DNA of 64,000 nt from Phoronis australis (lineage: Eukaryota > Phoronida > Phoronidae): NCBI GenBank assembly GCA_002633005.1, contig NMRA01000592.1, positions 57,882-121,881 of the forward strand, read 5' to 3'. The notes beneath the pieces were generated by a model. The model saw nothing but the letters and a program-made list of their open reading frames with translations. It had not been told where the DNA came from and ran no database searches. This document shows positions 23,601 to 38,600 of the stretch, one piece after another. The position numbers were made by a program, and so were the translations under genes. Positions within the stretch are counted from its first letter, which is position 1. The number at the start of each line of letters is the position of its first letter.

Positions 23601-26600
23601 GGGTGTCCGGCGTCCGCGGCTGTATCTCCTAAGCCCCTTGCAGGATGTTATGAAATTTGGCAGATGTGTTCCCATGGGTAGACGACAGAGGGCAACGAGT
23701 TTCGGACCGACCCAAATACCACTGTGCCTACTTAAGTGGCAATTTTAGTTTTTTACGTTTGCCTCTGTATCTACAAAGGTCCTCAACTGATTTTCATGAA
23801 ATTTGGCACGTAGGCATCTATTAATGAGATTATGCTATCCTTCCATTTTCAGATCGATTTGAGGTATTTTGCGCCATCTGGTGCCCATTTCTAGTATTTT
23901 CGAGTTAGTTTTTTTGGCGTCCGCCCCTCTGTCAACCAAACCACTCTAAGGATGATTGCGAAAATAGGCATTTCTGCTCTTACTATGAAGAAGACGGTTG
24001 ACAATGGTTTTCCGACGACTTCGATTACTGTAGCGCCTCCTAGTGGCAGTTTCGTTTGTTTTGGCGCCCATGGCTGTATCTCCTAAACGCTCTACAGGAT
24101 CTATATTAAATGCAGCAAATGTGTTTATATGAACTTGACAACAGACGACGACAATTAACTTTCAGACAGATCGGACTACAGGTGTGATCCCTAGTGGCAA
24201 TTTTATTTTTTTTTGCGTTTACCTCTGTGTCTTCAAAGGTCCTTGATGGATTTCTATAAAATTTGGCACATAGGCATCTATTAATGAGGTGACGCTAAAT
24301 GCTCTACAGCATCTTTACTAAATGTAGCAAATGTGTTAATATGAAGTTAACAACGGAAGACGATGACTTTCAGATGGGTCCAACTTACACTGCCCCCTAG
24401 TGGCAATTTCATTTTTTCTATTTTCCTGTTTCTCTGAAGTTCCTCGACGAATTTTCATGAAATTTGTTAAATAGCGTTCTTTTAAAGAAACGGTAACATT
24501 TTCCGGTTTTCAGATGGATTTGACATATTGTGCGCCATCTAGTGGCTATTTTTACTGTTTTTAGTCAGTTTTTGCCGTCCGCCCTCTGTCAACCAAACCA
24601 CTCTTAGGATGATTGTGAAAATTGGCTGATATATTGTTAGTGTGGAGAGGCCGTTTGACGATGATTTTCCGGCTTTAATTACTGTGGCGCCTCCTAGTCG
24701 CAGTTTTTTGCGCCCTTGGTTGTATCTGTTTATTAAATTTAGCAATTGTATTTATTGATAACGGAAGGCGACGTTTTTCAGACGGATCCGATGAACCTTT
24801 GTCCCCAAGTGACAATTTTATTTTTTCCGTTTTGCTAAAGTTTCTTGATGGATTTTCATGAAATGTGGTAAATAGCTTTTTGTTAAAAAACAGACAGAGA
24901 CATTTTCCAGTTTTTTGATGGATTTGAAATATTTTGCACTATCTAGTGGCCATTTTTATAACACAAATGAACACCCTAGAAGCTAGAAGCACACCGTTTG
25001 CAGTGCATTCGTGGGTGCATTTCAACGCTCTGCGTTGCTCTTGTTAATACTTTTTTTTTTCTTACCAGGAATGAATTAGTATTAGTTAATAGTGAACCCA
25101 TCCCTGAACTTTCCACTGATTAGAGCTACACTAAACATTTCACAGCGAACAAAACTTCATGCTTAGTTCAAGTTTAGTCTTTATTAGAACTCAAATCATA
25201 AAATATACACTAAAGCTCACATATGGTGATAGCCAAACTGTAGATTTGGAATCTCTGGACAATTTTGGTTGCATTAACTACATAACTATTCTAACTTTTT
25301 GTCAGTCATAAAAAATGAAGAGTCTGCACAGGTTAAATACAACTGTGTCATAGTAATAAATCTGGTTAAACGAGATTGAAAGAATACTAAAAGAATAATG
25401 CATGTGATATTGTTAACTCTGATCAGCGTTTGTAAATCCACTGGGTATATCAATACATACTGTCATTTATTGAACACCTGAATAGCGCCGTGGTGTTCGT
25501 TTTTAATGAAAATTATTGGTTTATGCATTTTGAAAATTTGCCATTTTGTAAGGCAGAGATGTTTACTACAGTTTATGGCCGGGTAATTACACTTCATTTG
25601 GGTCTTGCTCGCGCAAGACAATGCGGTCATCACAACTGTATCGCCGAACTCCGGCGCCGCGCTCTCTTTGATCCTGGTAAAAGCCGCTCAGAAGGACCAG
25701 CGGTGAAAATTCTGACATATCTTTAGAAATGCGTGACTTTCTTGTAAGCCTATTATTCACAGTATGTTACCAAGTTGGCTTAGGGGCATGTTTTAATCAA
25801 GCATTGCAGGTCTTGGTGCATTGCTCATGTTAATGCTGATTCAAGGCCAGTGTCTAAATGTGCAGAACCGTTCGGTCACTTTGAGACTAAATAAGAAAGT
25901 CTCGTGAAAAAAATTGCCTTATAGGTAATTATCACGAAGGAGGACCTTTCATGTGTGTGTGTGTGTCTGTGTGTGTGGGTTTGTGTGTGGATGCGTGTGT
26001 GGGTGTGGTACAATAACATAGTTATTCACCCATGGTGACCATGGGATAATGATACCTATACTTTCAAAATTATCACCCATGAGGACTGCAGGGTGTGCTA
26101 TACTTACAAGTTTTAGCTAAAACAGGTTCACCACCCCAAGTTTTTCTTCATGTGTTATTGGTGTCTAGAATGATTACAGGTTGGCGTAGACATCGCTTTA
26201 ATGCCACATGCCTTGTTTCTAGCCGGAGAGTTCTTCAGAAAACTAGTGGTATTGACCAGGCTGGTGGCATGAGATGGGAGTTGGTGGGTCTGACCCTGCT
26301 GGCATGGGTCATTGTATACTTTTGTATATGGAAAGGCGTCAAGTCTACTGGTAAGGTAAGAGATATTCTCAGCTCATCATTGTCTCTAGTCTTGCTAGCA
26401 TGGAACTTAATTTTTCTACTTCTGTGTATGATAGGGAGTCAATGCAGCATAGCAATGAATTGTCACTATTGACCTACAGCAGACGGAATGTGATCATGAG
26501 AAGGATAAAGCAATTATAGTGCTCACAATGTCCTTGACCATGACAAACAAAGGGGGCTCGGAGAGGGAAGGATGGGGACACGGAATTGACGAAGCTAGCT

Positions 26601-29600
26601 GAAAATACATGCTGTTTATAAACGAGCCCGTGATTTTTGTCTTCGGCAGGTTGTTTACTTCACTGCAACATTTCCTTATATCATCATGGTGGCTATGTTT
26701 GTTGTTGGTGTTCAGTTACCAGGGGCAACTGATGGAATCATCTATTTTGTTAAACCAAGATGGCATCTGCTTTTGGATCCAGAGGTTAGTTAGTTTTGTT
26801 AATTTTGTGTTGCAACATTAGTAAGTTATTTAGGATAAAAATAGTTGTATTTATGCTATGTCAGAACATGCATTTTACATGTCTGACGTATAATTAACAT
26901 TTTGTAAGAATCATGTCATTGACTTATCTGTTACAAAGTAAAGTGCATTTCACAGTAGTTTTGTGTTGTTTTCTACCAGTAAATGTCTATTGTGGAACAA
27001 ATCATAAGTTATTGGCTCAGGCCATAATTTGATGACTTGATGTGAAGTATAGACCAAATGATGCTATACGTCCAGACCAAGTGATGCTATACATCTAGAC
27101 CAAGTGATGCTATACGTCTAGACCAAGTGATGCTATACGTCTAGACCAAATGATGCTATACTTCTAGGTGTGGGTCAATGCTGCTGCGCAGAATTTCAAC
27201 TCGATCGGTATAGCCTTCGGATCTCTTATCGCAATGGCTAGCTATAACAAATTCAACAATAACATATTTAAGTAAGTGGTCTCTCACTGTGCAGTGTAGG
27301 AACGCCAGGGGGTACTCCCACAGGAAGGTTCTGAAGGGACGTGCCGTCAAGTCAGTTGAGGTGCCTGGGCAGTTTTATGTTTTTGCAGTGTTTTAATGCT
27401 CTACTTTTTCCATTCACTTTTGAGTACAGGCTTATTCTTGGTAATGGCTGTGGTAAGCTTTAATCCTTTGTTAGCCTAGCTAATTAAACTGTTGTGAAAG
27501 TTTTTCATCCATCATCTGGAAACGAGCGTTTTTACTGAATCGTTTAGATTTATCTTTATACCATATCCTCAGACATTTATTCATGATTTTTTTATCAAGT
27601 TTGGGTTTTCCCGTTGCTGAAGAGGTAAAAATATTTCAGGCTGACCATTGAGCGATACGCTCTGCCAGTTATTGAATGGCTGTATCACTGTACGCGTAAC
27701 TTACCTAGCTGAAGTGCTATAAACATTGCCATGTCTTTGCACTGCTATAACTTGTCAAAAATAAGAAAAACAAAGTTCCATCTGCCCAGGGATACTATGC
27801 AGCTGCAAGTTAAAATTTAATTAACAGACCAAGGAAAAGAGTGACGTAGACAGCCTGTCAATTTTTGGATGCTTAATGTTGTGTCTGTTTATTGCATTTT
27901 CGTTTCGTTCGTGTAGAATTGTAAATATAGACACTCTTGGGGTTGGTAAAATAGCAAAATTAGTTACCGGTATTTGATGAAACATGAATATAGTACACAC
28001 TGACAAGTTACACATATGATTTCACATATTTCTCCTTTTAAATGACATTTCCTTATCTAAGACAATGTTTCACACAATCTGTGATAAACCTAATGTGTTC
28101 TTTTCTCTTTTCCAGAGATGTCATCACAATCTCTGTGATTAATTCAGCCACCAGTTTGTTTGCTGGTTTTGTCATATTTTCCATCCTCGGCTTCATTGCA
28201 TTCCAGCAAGGTAAAGAGATCGACGATGTCGTCACTCAAGGTGAGTGTGCACACAGTGGGTGCATATTAATGCGCTGCTTTGTTCTTGTTATTCTTTTTT
28301 TGTTGTTGTTGTGTCAACTACATTCTGATACTAGCAAAAGTTTCTTATGCATTTTGAGTTGTAATACTGACGAAAATTGTCAAAAAGGCCAGATATACCA
28401 CAAACTTGCGGGTTAATGCCCATGCCTGGGTAATCGCCGCGCCCACCCCCGACTGTTGCCAGGTTTGGATGTAAGTTCCCGCTGTTTGGGTAATTGCCCA
28501 TCCCCAACTTACCGCTAACAGAACGTGAGCTTGAAATCATGCTTTTTTTTGAAGCTTTGCCGTCGACTCGGACCTCCGTGTTTGCAGGAAACACTGTGCG
28601 CTTACATACAATAGTCTCGAAAAGTTGCATTTTTAGGCGGCATTTGTGGAATAACTTAACCAATGCAACTACCTTTTCCTAAACTAATCAGCTGGTCTTT
28701 TGTTAGATTAATATAGGCCTACTCTGTAAATTTTTATACAACTGGCACTTTTGTAATACGAGAATTTTGTTCAGAGGTTGAATGTGGATGCCCCCTTGTG
28801 TCAATTTTTGGCAACGAACTCACAGGACACTTGGAGGGGTATTTCAGGTCCATAAATTGGTAATCATAGCCAACGGAATGAATTCTCTCCCGTTCCTGGA
28901 ACCATGATACTCTTGGCTCATGTGTGCTGGTCAAACACACACCCCAAAGGAAGTTTTTCTTAAACTTGATGATTAAGTTACCAATCCGTCGCCCCGATTT
29001 TGGAAAAAAAACAATTCCCACTTACAGCTTTTTATTACCACCACCTGGTATTCCGGCTGTCGGTGAAAGAAAAAATTGTGTAAAATGCGTATGATAAAAG
29101 CACGGTGGTTTTCAGGATGCCTCCTTACCACGCTAACTTGGTGGCGATGGTGGACCAGTATTCCCGGCGTGTGTGAAGTAATTATTGCGATCGGACTGTG
29201 AAGTTATTCGCGGTAGTCAAGATGTGATTTTGCAAGATTTATCTCCCGGATAGACTCGGATTTGAATTAAGCAAATAAGTACACACCCCTCTCGTTGCAA
29301 TTGCAAAGTTTCGTCCATGTTTTAATTGAGAAAACGAACTGTAGTAACGTTCACTAATCTCAAACAGTACTTGCTGATATGGTAAGTGGACTCCTCTGCA
29401 ATTCGAGTTTCTTAAAATTCCTTTGTGTGACATTTTGCAGCGCGCTAGTATATATTTTTAACAACGATCTTGCAAAATCAGCCTTTCAAAATCGAAATCT
29501 TGTTTCTGTTTGAGCTGTGAGAATTTTAGTGGTTGTTGGGTTCCGCTGATTGACTGAACCTACAAATTCCATTCACGAATGAACACCTCGAACACCTGCC

Positions 29601-32600
29601 CAGTTTGGCCAAAATTTGGACGTAAGCGGCCACTGCTCGGGTAATCGCCCACCCCCGACTTTAGCCAATTTTTGGTTTAAGCCCCCCCCTCCCATCTGAG
29701 GGTTTCCTAATTTAAGTGCCCAAGGCGTTAACCCATGAGTTCATGGTATTTTAATTATGAATGGATAATCCTTTTAAACTTGTCCTAAATTCAGAAGTGC
29801 CCAAAACTTTGAAAGTATGATAATGTGTTTGCCGAACTCCAAATTTCCGTTCCATTAAGTTGCAACCAATAGTTATCATATGGAGCTGGCAGTTACATTT
29901 GAATAAAAATAATTATTCTGAAAACCAGAAAGCCCAACAAATTCAGACTCTTGAGTCATCTGAGTGAAGGACCGACATCACTACACAAGGTACATCCCCA
30001 TAAACACTCCGTCCCCCGAAGAAGTGCATCCCGAAGTGTGTAGATGCTGACAGTTCCAATCGGGCTGATTGACTAGCCTTCTGTTTCTTACACAAAGTTT
30101 TGATTTTCTGCAAGCAGCCCATCCAACTCCTAGCTCACGAAGTCGTTCCAAATGATGATGTTCCGATTCCTCTTGGTCCTTCTTCAACTTCTCCCTGACC
30201 ATATTCACAATTTCCGGTTTATCAGGTCACAGCTTCCCTTCTGGTTTTGCTTTCCCAGCCAGCTCATCAGCACATTCATTCCCCCTAACTCCAGCATGGC
30301 CTGGGGTAAATATCCAGGTGATCTTTTTCAGACTTACATGTCAATAAACTTTGCTGTTTTTGATGTTCTTTGATCCTTAATTCTTGCAATTTGTTGAATT
30401 CAATCTGGGTATTACCTGATGAGTGCATGAGTTTACTTGGCCATAAAAATGGTAAAAACAGTCCAATGACAGCCATGTTTTTTACATTTTTACATTCGAG
30501 GTCACAAGCTCTTTTGGTTACAAGACCTATAATTTGCATAATTTTATTCAGGACAAAGAGAGATAATTGCAGTCACATTGTTGTTTTAACTCAATTGTAA
30601 CACTGATTAGATACTTATAAGGCTTCATCTGAAGCAGCCTAGTTTTCTGTAAACTATATGCTTGAACATTTAGTGAGTAACTATACAACATTACCACACT
30701 CACTCTTTAAAAGCCATTGACATTTGGGGTCTTTTTGTTAAGTCGCAGCTGGGCATACTTGCAGAAACCATATGAACACTTTCTATAAAACTGACAATTT
30801 AGACACCGCAAATATCTGCACCATATACTTAGTAGAATCATACTATCAAACAGCATTTAGGACTGACAGTGAAGAACTGTCTAACTTAGACATACAGGTA
30901 ACTGTTTTCATCCATTGTTTAGCATACTTCATGTTATCAATCAAAACGTGAAACGTGTTGAGTAACTCCAGTAATACAGGGTGGTCATCTGTATGCCTAC
31001 AACATCTATATTGACTAATACAATACTACACGCATAAGACAATACTTTCCGTTTGTGCTTAAGGAGAATGTCTTAAAGATAAGACTTTATGCTTAAGGAG
31101 AATGTCCTCAAAATAAGACTATGTAGTTGATATTTACGTGATCAACCTCTGAGTTGATTATAGTGTCCTGATGCAATACTGGCTGAGGTCCAAACAAGTT
31201 GAAAGTTGAGAAGACTTCTTGAGTTTTGACCTTGTGTATGTGTACCCACAGGTCCAGGTCTGGTGTTTGTCACCTACCCTGAAGCCTTCTCCAGGATGCC
31301 AGTACCTCAACTATGGGCCGCCTTGTTCTTCTTCATGCTTCTTCTGCTTGGAATTGATAGTCAGGTTAGTGAAGTGTTTTAGTCGTCTCACTTGTAGTTG
31401 ATAGTCAGGTTAGTGAAGTGTTTTAGTCGTCTCACTTGTAATTGATTGTCAGGTTAGTGAAGTGTTTTAGTTGTCTCACTTGTAATTGATAGTCAGGTTA
31501 GTGAAGTGTTGTAGACGTCTCACTTGTAATTGATAGTCAGGTTAGTGAAGTGTTTTAGTCGTCTCACTTGCCAGTCAGGTTAGTGAAGTGTTTTAGTCGT
31601 CTCACTTGCCAGTCAGGTTAGTGAAGTGTTTTAGTCATCTCACTTGTAATTGATAGTGAAGTGTTTTAGTCATCTCACTTGTAATTGATAGTAAGGTTAG
31701 TGAAGTGTTTTAGTCGTCTCACTTGTAATTGATAGTCAGGGTAGTGAAGTGTTGTAGACGTCTCACTTGTAATTGATAGTCAGGTTAGTGAAGTGTTTTA
31801 GTCGTCTCACTTGTAATTGACAGTCAGATTTGTGAATTCTTACAACTGACTTGGGTTATAGTGAAATGTTGATGGTGTGGATTTAAGTGGCACACTGACA
31901 GGTTATAGTGGTGTGTTAATGGTCTGACATTTAACTTACACACCACCAGTGAGTTTAGTGACGTTTTGGTGGTCTGACTTGTAATTGGCACACCCATCGT
32001 TAGGTTAGTGAAGTGTTAGTTGTCTGACTTATAGCTGACATATCGTAAGTTACAATACTGTCTGATTTATGGTGATACTATAACTGATCAATTGAATATT
32101 TGGTGATGAATCTGTGTTTGAATTTTTGGACAGTTTGGAAACAATTACGGAAAACTCAGTTGAAGATGACTGATTTTTCTCATGTTCCCAAATTGTGTTC
32201 AATGCTCAGTATTCTTTGACAAATCATTTATATTTGACATTTATGTAATTGTATGTACGTGAATGGGTTTGTTTTCCATTGCTATGTCTCCACGGATTCT
32301 GTGTGTAATATCTGTTTCTTGTCCCCCATATGTAGCATTCACCATTATGTTGTAGCATTATCTCAAGAAAAGAGCTTTAATCTAATTTTTGTATCTTTAC
32401 CTGTAGTTCTAGGTGGGGCAGCTCCAGACACCAGTTGATTTTGGTGAACTTGAAATTTTCAAGGTCATAGTGAGAAACTCTAGTTTAATGTGGGAAAATA
32501 TTTTGGACTCTAGAAGGGAACTTTTCGCTTTGTTCTGATTTTATACCAAGGTGCAAGTGGCACATCTCCAGGCAGTTTTAATGACCTTGATGACCTCAAT

Positions 32601-35600
32601 TCCAGGTCATAATGAGAAATGTTGAAACTATGTCATTAACTGTGCACTGTTATGTATGACCCTAAACTGGCCAAATTAGAACCTTGAAACGTCACCCAAA
32701 AGTAACTGATCGAATTCTTGGGAAACTTTCATACTGCTTTGTGTTAGAAATTACTCTTAAATATTCCTTTTTTGTATAAATGGCAATAAATACTGTAGCA
32801 GAATTTTTGTTATTTTGTCTTTGACTTTTGCATCCAAAGAAATTTGACAATGTTATAATTTGGCTGTGAATGAACCTTTCTTTTTTTCTTGATTTTATTA
32901 AAAAGACTTGCTGACCCAAGCGGTTAGTACAAAGTCATAAATCTGATTTTACATGCGTTCTGCTTTCAAAAAATAATTTTACTGAGTTAAACTCTAAGGT
33001 CCTACGTATAAGTAAGCAAAATTTTCTCTTTTGAATGTTTTTGCAAAGAGTAATTGAGAGTTCGTAACATGTTTGCCAGTAACGTGCAAGGATATACGGA
33101 GGTCTCAGATTAGTACGATTAATCACCAACAGGGCAAATAAGTCAGAAAATCAAGATCATCAGTGCAATAATTAGGTCGCTCAGTTGTTTTAAACTAGTG
33201 TTACCGCAGTGCTTTTCATGACTCCACACACCCCTTTTTCATGACTCCAAAAGCTCCTTTTCATGACTCCACTGACACGCCCCTGTCCATGACTCCACAC
33301 ACCCCTTTTCATGACTCCACACACCCCTGTCCATGACTCCACACACCCCTGTCCATGACTCCACACGCCCCTGTCCATGACTCCACACGCCCCTTTTCAC
33401 GTTGGCACATGAACGGACAACAAACTTGATGCCAAACATCAATAAAAATAGTTTGTTTATTAGGCAAGTGTTAGTGGCAGCAACTTTGTTCATCACTGGC
33501 AGTCTTGTCTGTTTGTAATCTCATTGGCAATAAGTTGCTGATGACATCATCGCTATAGTTGTCAATGTCAGTGTCATCGGCGATATCTGATTGTTGTTGT
33601 TGTTGTCATGGGTGCCCTGATTGTGGTATTCATTGGTGTTCTTGCTTTTGGTTCAAGTTTTCAGTTCAGTTTCGACAAATGTCGCTCTTGAGAGCACTTT
33701 TCACATTTTGTGTTTGGTTCACCAAAAACGTTAAGCAAAATGTGTTTCTCTTGAATGTGAAATGGCGAGTAGGACTTCCAAATCCATTTGTCTCCTCACA
33801 GCTACAGCTCTTCCTGTTGGAGGTGGCGTTAGTTGTTATGATGCCCTGTGTTTTCTAAACTCCAAGGGACCTGAAATTAGTTCTACTTTTATGTCATAGA
33901 ATCAACAGAATCCTTACAATAGCTATCATGTTTTTGTACCTGAGTGCTAACTGATATGAAGTGAGCTTCTCTTTCTGTAATTGACCTACTTTTTCTTATT
34001 TTTTCCTTGCTGTTTATTCTTTTTTTCCTCGTTTTTGTTTAAAATTTGTCCTCTGTGTTTTCCTAAAACTGCTTGAAAGCATAGTACAAATAAAACTACA
34101 TGAACTCCACACAGAAGACCAAAAAGCCTATACCACTCTGAAAATTTGCTCACCACCTGAACAATCAGCCGGTGACGTTTTACTCATCTAGTGCCGTTTG
34201 AGTCACATTTGCAACTGGGTGAGTGACATGACTTAGTATTATCTTGATGGCAGTAAGGTATTCATCTGACTTACCTGTAGTCAGAAAATTCAAGACCAGA
34301 TAAAATTATAGCCTTAAAATGTATATATTCCGAGGCATGCAGTTTGGTTAGCCTGTAACAAATTCTTGTGCTACTTTGCTAAAAATCTCCACGTATTCTC
34401 TAATCTAAAGTGTTTTTGTATAATATTTTCAGTTTTGCATGACAGAGGTTGTGATCACCACCATTGAAGACCACTTCGGTAAACCTGTACACAGATACTT
34501 TCGCCGTAAAGAGATTTTGGTACTTGTTGTTTGTCTTGTTACATTTCTTCTCGGCTTACCAAACCTTACTCAGGTAAGTGTTACTAGTAGTTGTTGAAAC
34601 ACAAAAGACAGTGTACACCTACACACTCATGCACACGTGCACGCACACACTTATGCACACAAACACTCATAAAAGAGCTTGTAAACTTCATTTGTTGTAT
34701 TTTCACCATCCTAAGAGATCTTTGAAGAACCCTGTGCATTATTGGGAAGTCCAGTTTCCTATAAAGAGTATTAATTAACCCATTTGTATTATTCATTTGT
34801 AGCACCATGTACTTGTGCATCATGCAGTTACAGTAAATCTCTTGACAGTAACTAATTGGCACAACTTTATTTGATCCTGTGTTACAGGTGATCTCTTTCA
34901 ATGGCGTTCACTGGAAGATTCTGACAAATTGCTTAATAGATTTTTCCAGAAAGTTTGTGTTTAACAGTTTATCTTAAAGATGTGAAGTCTGACCATTAAC
35001 TGTGAACCCTATGTTCCTTATTTTGCAGGGTGGCATTTACTTTTTCCAGTTGATAGACTACTACTCGTCTGGCATATCTCTAATGTATATTGCCTTTTTC
35101 GAAACTATCGCCATCTGTTGGATTTATGGTGAGTGTCATATTTAAAACATCAATTCATTATTCTGAAGCAGCAACATTTTTTTCTGTTTCTGTGCACAAT
35201 TATAAAGGTTAGTTTGCAATATTGATGTTATAGCAACTGAGTAATATTTATAATTTTAAAATGAAAGCTGGACTGAGAACTTTCAATGACAAGGCAGTTG
35301 GCCACTGGGAGATTGCTAGTGTCACCTTGTAGCCAGCCCGTAAAACAGAATGACAAAATGACATTGTCATTTATAGTTCTGTCAAATGACAACCCCATTG
35401 CTATGAATATTCAGCTTAATCTAAACATTCTTCGTTGTATGCAATGACCAATTTATTGCTGTCATGTACAGGTGCCAATCGACTGTCGAGAAATGTGAAG
35501 GAGATGACTGGAAGTATTCCTTTCTTGTTCTTCCGGGTCTGCTGGTATGGGTTCTCACCCTGCCTGATCCTGGTAAGTCTTATTCTCCCAAATCTTCTGG

Positions 35601-38600
35601 TGTGGCTTCTCAACCTGCTTCATCCTTGTAAGTCTTATTCTTTTGAGTCTGCTGGTATGGCTTCTCGCCAATCTTGGTAAGTTTTATTCTTCCGGGTCTT
35701 CTGATATGGCGTCTCACCATGCCTCATCTTGATCAATCTTATTCTTCCATGTCTTCTGATATGGCGTCTCACCATTCCTCATCTTGATCAATCTTATTCT
35801 TCCATGTCTTCTGATATGACGTCTCACCATGCCTCATATTGATCAATCTTATTCTTCCATGTCTTCTGATATGACGTCTCACCATTCCTCATCTTGATCA
35901 ATCTTATTCTTCCATGTCTGCTGGTATGGCTTCTTGCCATGCCTTATCCTGGTAAGACCATATCTTTCACATTACGAGTTCCATCTGGACAATCAAGACT
36001 TGAGCGATCATGGTGAAATTCTGACAAGATCTTGGCAATGCACTATTTTTCAATAAATAAATTTCATAGTTGGTTTACAGACTGTAAACATGAGCCACGG
36101 CTCCTTTCACTCCATTATAAAATAACAAATGGACAAAGTAAATATTAAGTAAACAAAATTAATAATTGAGTGTTATGCACAGCCTATTGTTCGCTATCAC
36201 AACATTCAGACCAATTAGTGCCACGCTTCTAAAAGTGAGGTAAATCCTAGAACTACTGTCTTTTAGCTCATGACTTTTTGTGATTAAACAATTGAGTGGA
36301 ATTCAGAATAAACATTACCTGTAAAAAGGTCATAATCTTATAGTTTACTTTTTAATATAGCACAGTCTGGGTGGGTGAGGTCTTACCAATGAAGGAAAGT
36401 CGAAGTGGTTGGTTGTCATTAATGGTACTCTGGTAGTAAGGTGGTGATGTGACAGTCAAAAATCTTAAATCTCAATGTAGGAGTTGTAGAAGCTTTGATG
36501 CAAGTCTCATTGTGCAACATGACACATCAAGTGCTGCATGGCAATATAAGGAATCGATGTAGTCGTAAAGTTTTAGAAGAATAATTTCAGACATCAGGTA
36601 GTAACCTCACTGTTAAGCTGTAAGAAGATCTTTTTGAAATCGTTTGCATAAACATGTTATAATTCACTTAAGTTATGTAGGGTTCAACATAATATATGCC
36701 AATTTGGCGAACTTAGGAATCTCAAAATGGCTGATCTCATTCATATGAGACTTTCAGATACGGCTTTATACACTGTTCTTCAAAACGTTGGATTCACTTT
36801 TGCGTGAGGGGCTATTAAAACGAAAACAAAACGAAAAATTAAAAATTTTTACAATTTTTTTGAGATTTCATGTTCGATATTATTATCAATTAAAAGTTTC
36901 TTAATTCTTTTTTGCTAAAAGACATTGTCACTTAACCCAATTAATGGCATACTGGTATTAAGTAAAGAAAAATCAAAATCTGCAGTCTTCACATCTTCAG
37001 AAATACACTTCGATTGAAATAAAGTCTGAGGTTCTGCAAATGATTTTATTTTGTGCTGCTTTTTGGAAAACTGTACTAAAACCTTTACATGTGAACAGGT
37101 GTAGGAGTAGGTGGACTTAACTATGTTGTTTGGGGAGGGGCGTATGATAAATGTTGCCCACATTTTTACAACCTGTGTCAAAATGCACCGAAATGTCAAC
37201 TTTTTGAATTAAGAGATATAAATTAGTGGCAAAAGACAACATGAGTATGATGATAAATACTAATGGAGTACAAAGAGTTCATAATGTTCTCTAACAATAC
37301 GACGCATCATAACACGACATGTCCTAATAAATACAATGTCTCTACAAATGTTGAAAACTGTGCTGTCGACTTACCAGCATCTTAGCCCAAGTATATGAAA
37401 GTGCAGAATTCATTGTGTTTGCATTCAATATTTTTACCGATGTATTGATATCTTGGAAACCTAAAAAACTTCATCCCTTGCACTTTTGTCTGGATTTTGG
37501 CAAGAAATTGCTGATCAACAGCAGCTGTTTTGCCTACCCTTCGCACGGGCTTTCACCATGGGCTCTAGCTGTATATAGAGGGCGCTAGTTGTGTGCCGTG
37601 CCCGCTCTTGGTGAAGAGGTGTGGCTTTAGCATTATAATTTCTGAGGAAAACCTCTAGCACACTTTAGAAAATGTCATTAAAATTCCAAAACTAAGCTTC
37701 ATAAATGTACTTGAAAAAGTACCCAGTACAATAGTACAATTTTTTAAGCCAAGTTGTCAACCTCACATTTGTTGACTGAACTGTAAAGGGTGCTAGCTTT
37801 AAAAATTCACTAATTTTCTGTTTAACTGTACCAAAGACTTCCATACTAACTCGAGAATAGTTCAGGAGTCTGAGTATGTCTTAAAAGTTTTGGTTGTTGT
37901 TTCACCCGCATTACTCAAGTAACTACAGTTTGGAGTAAAAATCTCCGAGTAATTTAAAGGTAAAGTTTGGTGGTCACTGAGGCCCAGGCTGTCTCCAAGC
38001 CTATAAGTCAACAATTGAGACTGATGATTCTCTTTACAGGCCATCTGGGTGTTCAGCTGGGTGAAATACAAACCAGTTCGCTACGGTGATTACTACTACC
38101 CAGCGTGGGGTGATGCTATTGGCTGGCTGCTGGCTGGTTGCTCTATTATATGCATTCCCATTGGAGCAATACACTCTGTTCTTACGGCTGAAGGCGACAC
38201 CTTTTGGCAGGTGAGTTACGTAATAAAGAACTTGTAGAAAGTGGATGACATATATGATGATGTCTTATATTTCAGAGACTTGGTGAAAATCAATCAGTTG
38301 TAATATATTTTTAATGGTAATGTGAAATTTTCTCTATTTTTAGTTGTGAGGACTATTTTAACTTTGTTATAACTGGCAATGGGACAACTTTTTGTATCAT
38401 TTCACTCAGGCTCTGAACTCACTTCACAAGGGTAGGTCAATTAGGATACTAATGCCCAGATTATTTACTAGTAACTCGACCCAGGGTGGTGACACCATCT
38501 GTATGCCAGGCTATATAGACAGTGAGGCGTATCTTTGGCAGATGTGAGTCGAGTTTGACCAAAAACATACTGCTGTGGTCAACATAAGGTAATTTTTAAT

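Noticed and set aside
31365-31836. Possible CRISPR array (regular direct repeats)
   Set aside because: Eukaryotic intron, no unique spacers, units contiguous; an ordinary minisatellite.
33190-33496. Repetitive protein frames rich in WSHGQG
   Set aside because: Direct translation of a 22-bp minisatellite within an intron.
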